The translations under genes and the position numbers were made by a program. This document shows positions 61,076-64,000 of a DNA stretch of 64,000 nucleotides, one piece after another (position 1 is the stretch's first letter; each line of letters starts with the position of its first letter). The stretch is from Candidatus Obscuribacter sp. (GTDB taxonomy: Bacteria; Cyanobacteriota; Vampirovibrionia; Obscuribacterales; Obscuribacteraceae). Location of the stretch: the NCBI GenBank assembly GCA_021772095.1, contig JADYXR010000159.1, positions 1 to 64,000 on the forward strand, in the 5' to 3' direction. The notes beneath the pieces are model-generated. The model was not told the DNA's origin and ran no database searches. It saw only the letters and a program-made list of their open reading frames with translations.

Positions 61076-62668
61076 ATGAACGAACTCAGACAAACAGCGG
61101 ACAGTAGTCCAGACAACTCCCACCAGTTTTCGCAAGAAAACGCGTCCGATCATATTCACTTGCTCAGTTTCGAGCCCCGCTTCCAGCGCCAACTTGATCG
61201 AGTCGCCGATAAAGGTGTCGTGCCAACCGAAGTAGTGCCCGGTGAGCAGACTAAACCTGCTCAAGATCCTGTTCAGCTTTTGAAACCTGGTGAAGAAGCC
61301 AAACCAGGTGACACTAAACCCGGTGAAGATACCAAACCTGGTGCGCAGCCTGCGAAAGGTGAACAAGCTAAGCCCGGTGAATCAGCCAAACCGCCAGAGT
61401 TGTCACCCTGCCCGATATCACCCGAGTACGACCAGATCTTGTTGCGTGCCTATCACAACATGTATGAGCCTCATCTCTTGGGCGATTTTTCCCAAGTCAG
61501 AACCAAATATGACTGCCAGATTAAAAACGTAGATGACGCTGTTCGCTTCGCTGCTGAAGTTTTAAATGGCACTACCGATCCTTATAATTCCATCTTTGAT
61601 AAAAAACAATCTGAAGACAGAGCGAAGGATGCTCAAGGTGTTTGGCGCGGTTTTGGTTTCACCTTCAGCAATAAAATTGATGTCGAAGGTAAGCCTGGGC
61701 TCCCGAGTGTTCTCAGAATCGAAGGTGCAATTCCTAAAAGTCCTGTCGAAAAGAATGGCATCAAACCCGGTGACTTCATCGTCGCAGTTGATGGTGTTTC
61801 CCTCGCAGGAAAACCATTTGACGAAGCGTTCTCGCTCGTCAAATCCGACGCAGCGAAAAAATTCACGATGCAGCGTGGTGCTGATCGGTACGAAGTCAAC
61901 TTGACTCCGGAAGATTTGGATAAGCCCGCGGTCACTGAGAAGCGCCTGGATAACAACATTGCCTATATCAAGGTTTCGACTTTCGGTCAGTCAGACACCG
62001 CTCAGGAATTGCAGGATGCTCTGAAAAAACATCTTGATGCTGACGCGTACATTATCGATCTGCGTCAAAATCCCGGCGGGTTTTTCGATGAAGCGATCAG
62101 AGCTGCTTCGCTTTTTGTTAAAGAAGGCACCGTAGTTTCTGTGCGGCAACGAGTAGCTCCGGCTGCAGGCGACACCGACCCGTCGAAACTTGTCCCGAAA
62201 CCGAACTATGAGAAAACTTCTTACGATCTGAATGCTACACATTTGATCAAATCAAGCGTTGACGAAGCCAACGGAAGCAAGAGCTCGTCTAGTTCTGAAA
62301 GACTTCCTGATCTGGTTGATAAACCAACCGTGATTTTAGTCGACCATGAATCGGCATCGTCTTCTGAAGTTTTTACAGGCGCACTGAAAGATCACGGAGA
62401 TGCTGTTGTTGTAGGCACAAAGACCTACGGCAAAGGCATCGGACAAATGAACTATTACAACATGCCTGGTGGAAGCACGTTGCGCGTGACGAACTTCCAT
62501 TACTTCACGCCGAACGGATTTTGGGCTGGTGACGCCAATAAGACTCGGATTGGTATTACTCCCGATGTCATAGTCGCAAATCCGCTTCCCGCCGAACGTG
62601 GCTCGGAAAAGGATCTTCAACTAAAAGAAGCTGTCCAACAGGTCAATAAAAAACTGGGTCGACCGTAA
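61076..62668 (+). CDS. S41 (CtpA-type) carboxy-terminal processing peptidase without signal peptide
   Basis: The 530-residue protein has a PDZ domain at about 180-280 (GVWRGFGFTF, NGIKPGDFIVAVDGVSL) and the S41 catalytic core at about 300-520. The Ser/Lys dyad lies in DHESASSSEVFTGALKDH and GTKTYGKGIG. The N-terminus has no signal peptide. Instead it begins with a polar segment and a Lys-Pro-Gly-Glu-rich region (KPGDTKPGEDTKPG). Family members are usually periplasmic, so its location is unclear. The ATG has no clear ribosome-binding site. It is directly convergent (0 nt gap) with nth. Confidence 0.9.
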   Translation: MNELRQTADSSPDNSHQFSQENASDHIHLLSFEPRFQRQLDRVADKGVVPTEVVPGEQTKPAQDPVQLLKPGEEAKPGDTKPGEDTKPGAQPAKGEQAKPGESAKPPELSPCPISPEYDQILLRAYHNMYEPHLLGDFSQVRTKYDCQIKNVDDAVRFAAEVLNGTTDPYNSIFDKKQSEDRAKDAQGVWRGFGFTFSNKIDVEGKPGLPSVLRIEGAIPKSPVEKNGIKPGDFIVAVDGVSLAGKPFDEAFSLVKSDAAKKFTMQRGADRYEVNLTPEDLDKPAVTEKRLDNNIAYIKVSTFGQSDTAQELQDALKKHLDADAYIIDLRQNPGGFFDEAIRAASLFVKEGTVVSVRQRVAPAAGDTDPSKLVPKPNYEKTSYDLNATHLIKSSVDEANGSKSSSSSERLPDLVDKPTVILVDHESASSSEVFTGALKDHGDAVVVGTKTYGKGIGQMNYYNMPGGSTLRVTNFHYFTPNGFWAGDANKTRIGITPDVIVANPLPAERGSEKDLQLKEAVQQVNKKLGRP

Positions 62669-63646
62669 TTAAACTTGTGAACTTGGACAGAGATGATTGA
62701 TCGGACAGTTCTGACAATCGGGGTTTCGCGCGAAACAAAGCCTTCGTCCATGCCAGATCAAAGTAATCGAATACTTCGTCCAGTCCTTGTCAGGAAAAAG
62801 GTTTTGCAGATCCAGTTCGATTTTGAACGGATCAGTTTCCTTCGTGAAACCTAGTCGTGCGGATAGTCTTTGAACGTGCGTGTCGACGGTCCAGCCCGGC
62901 ACATCAAATGCCACACCGAGGACCACATTTGCGGTTTTGCGACCAGCGCCCGGTAACGTGGTTAGCTCCTCCAGCGTTTTTGGAACCTCGCCGTTGAAGC
63001 GCTCCACCAGTGCTTGCGCGCAGCGTTGAATGTTTGTTGCTTTGGCATTGAAAAAACCGGTCGGTTTGATCAACTCTTTGATCTCGTCAAGTGAACCTTC
63101 CGCAAGCGCCTTCGCGGTTGGGAACCGTTTGAATAACTCAGGCGTACATTTGTTGACTTGAACATCCGTCGTTTGCGCGGAAAGTATCACAGAAATCAGC
63201 AACTGGAATGTACTTTTGTAATCCAGCTCACAATCAGCATCCGGATAGAGTTCGCACAACCCTTTCATCATTTGTTGTGCCACCGGTTTTGATACCAGTG
63301 CAACTTCCGGCACTTTCGCTTTTTTTCCCCTTCTGAAAGTTTGATCCGAGCTTTTGCCGGCGTTGCCTTTTCCCTCGGCTACTTTCGTTTTATTTTTGTT
63401 GTCGGAAACCGGCCTGGAGGTGGTGGCTTTCGGGACAGTCGCAGGTTTGTTCGCAACAACTTTTGCAGTGATGGCTTTCGTGCTCGGCGCCGGTTTTGAG
63501 ACAACGACTTTTCCCGAGATTGCTTTTGATGCGACCGGTTTAGTTGCCTTGTCCGTGGCATCCTGTTTCGAGCGAGTTGGTTTTCCCAAGACAGTTTTAT
63601 TTGAACTGAGTTTTTTGTTGTCTACTTTTTTTGATGGTGGTGTCAT
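62669..63646 (-). CDS. nth: Endonuclease III with long basic N-terminal tail
   Basis: A 325-residue base-excision glycosylase/AP lyase that removes oxidised pyrimidines. The C-terminal domain is complete. It has ISVILSAQTTDVQVNK, the helix-hairpin-helix LPGAGRKTANVVLG (catalytic Lys), the Asp in WTVDTHVQRLSARLG, and the [4Fe-4S] motif C-x6-C-x2-C-x5-C at the end (CFARNPDCQNCPINHLC). The first 115 residues are Lys/Thr/Ala/Val/Pro-rich, like a histone H1 tail. ATG 63646 overlaps the ispE stop as ATGA, so translation is coupled. Confidence 0.94.
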   Translation of the reverse strand: MTPPSKKVDNKKLSSNKTVLGKPTRSKQDATDKATKPVASKAISGKVVVSKPAPSTKAITAKVVANKPATVPKATTSRPVSDNKNKTKVAEGKGNAGKSSDQTFRRGKKAKVPEVALVSKPVAQQMMKGLCELYPDADCELDYKSTFQLLISVILSAQTTDVQVNKCTPELFKRFPTAKALAEGSLDEIKELIKPTGFFNAKATNIQRCAQALVERFNGEVPKTLEELTTLPGAGRKTANVVLGVAFDVPGWTVDTHVQRLSARLGFTKETDPFKIELDLQNLFPDKDWTKYSITLIWHGRRLCFARNPDCQNCPINHLCPSSQV

Positions 63647-64000
63647 TCTTCGATAACTCTGGCGCCGCAACTAATCGATTCGGTGATCCAAAAATCGAGC
63701 GGGAAAATTTTTGAATCATTCTTGTTGGACTGAAACTTTATAAGGTCTTCTTTCAATTTTTGCGCCTTCTCGCGTGACTCCACAATTGCGTATAGAGTCG
63801 GTCCGCTGCCGGTGAGGCGAGCTGCGATCGCGCCATGCTGCTCCATCGTTTGTCTAAATGCTTTGAGTTCTTCATGTTCTTCGAAAACGACTTTTTCCAA
63901 ATCGTTTTTAAGATGCTTCGCCACCGCATTGAGCTTGGATTGATCCGCGGGAGGTAAAGATCCATTTGAATGTGAAACTTCGCTCGTCGTAATCAGGGCG
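63643..64000 (-). CDS. ispE: 4-diphosphocytidyl-2-C-methyl-D-erythritol kinase, 3' part (partial)
   Basis: The frame runs to the window edge, so the N-terminal two thirds of this GHMP kinase are missing. The visible 118 residues cover the C-terminal lobe of IspE, which phosphorylates CDP-methylerythritol in the MEP isoprenoid pathway. The ITTSEVS strand near the edge, the NDLEKVVF motif and the ATP-binding loop LTGSGPTLYAIV are typical. The gene continues beyond 64000. It ends by overlapping nth. Confidence 0.88.
   Translation of the reverse strand, partial: ALITTSEVSHSNGSLPPADQSKLNAVAKHLKNDLEKVVFEEHEELKAFRQTMEQHGAIAARLTGSGPTLYAIVESREKAQKLKEDLIKFQSNKNDSKIFPLDFWITESISCGARVIEE

Overview
The window is a gene-dense bacterial chromosome segment of roughly 50% GC with no rRNA, tRNA, phage, transposase or CRISPR array visible. 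The gene content fits a Gram-negative-type member of the Melainabacteria/Vampirovibrionia, most likely the Obscuribacterales. This placement is an inference. It rests on lipid A genes (lpxB, an msbA-like exporter), an MGDG-synthase-like glycosyltransferase, many long low-complexity secreted or TPR proteins, frequent GTG/TTG starts with clear Shine-Dalgarno sequences, and a candidate SOS box of cyanobacterial type in front of dnaE2. A marker-gene tree would be needed to confirm it.

Layout. 0.1-6.1 kb: a four-repeat protein resembling GspE N-domains, a DEDDh exonuclease, a Bcp peroxiredoxin, and an orphan error-prone polymerase dnaE2 with a palindromic operator candidate. 6.2-10.4 kb (minus): a Tat-exported FAD oxidoreductase, a PDZ+CAP secreted protein, a secreted unknown and thiamine pyrophosphokinase. 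10.6-14.2 kb (plus): an acyl-CoA carboxylase subunit and a receiver-PAS-GGDEF diguanylate cyclase. 14.3-18.7 kb (minus): a YbaK deacylase, a protein made of two PARP-type zinc fingers, a secreted GH130-like protein and a disordered 709-residue protein. 18.9-23.1 kb (minus): msbA-lpxB-ubiE/menG-secG. 23.5-28 kb: a large PAS histidine kinase, ruvX, sixA and an ADP-ribosylglycohydrolase. 28.1-33.4 kb: an ArnT-like glycosyltransferase, an asparagine synthase and a GT2 glycosyltransferase, probably envelope glycan work. 33.5-39.5 kb (minus): two tandem paralogous membrane proteins, a DUF6159-like membrane protein, a long-chain acyl-CoA ligase, cutA, and a fusion of a deoxyribosyltransferase-like and an N-formylglutamate-amidohydrolase-like domain. 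39.7-47 kb: a DUF3465 lipoprotein, an MFS transporter, a TPR protein, a small protein coupled to a second acyl-CoA ligase, and an unknown gene with a very strong terminator. 47.5-57.6 kb: an MGDG-synthase-like enzyme, csoR, a pseudopilin-like protein, a rhodanese, a TerB-like small protein, a TPR-matrixin-TPR protease, an S1-like protein, a 1078-residue SF2 helicase and a TPR protein. 57.7-64 kb: a large polytopic membrane protein, a small membrane protein, an S41 protease, endonuclease III with a basic tail, and the 3' part of ispE.

The points most worth a second look are the tandem PARP-like zinc fingers (14801-15343), the SOS-like palindrome before dnaE2, locus-specific short tandem repeats that begin at or near stop codons in at least six intergenic regions, an over-represented octamer GGTGGCAC/GTGCCACC, a novel ~20-residue repeat inside the histidine kinase, the two-domain fusion at 38431-39519, and the histone-H1-like tail on endonuclease III.
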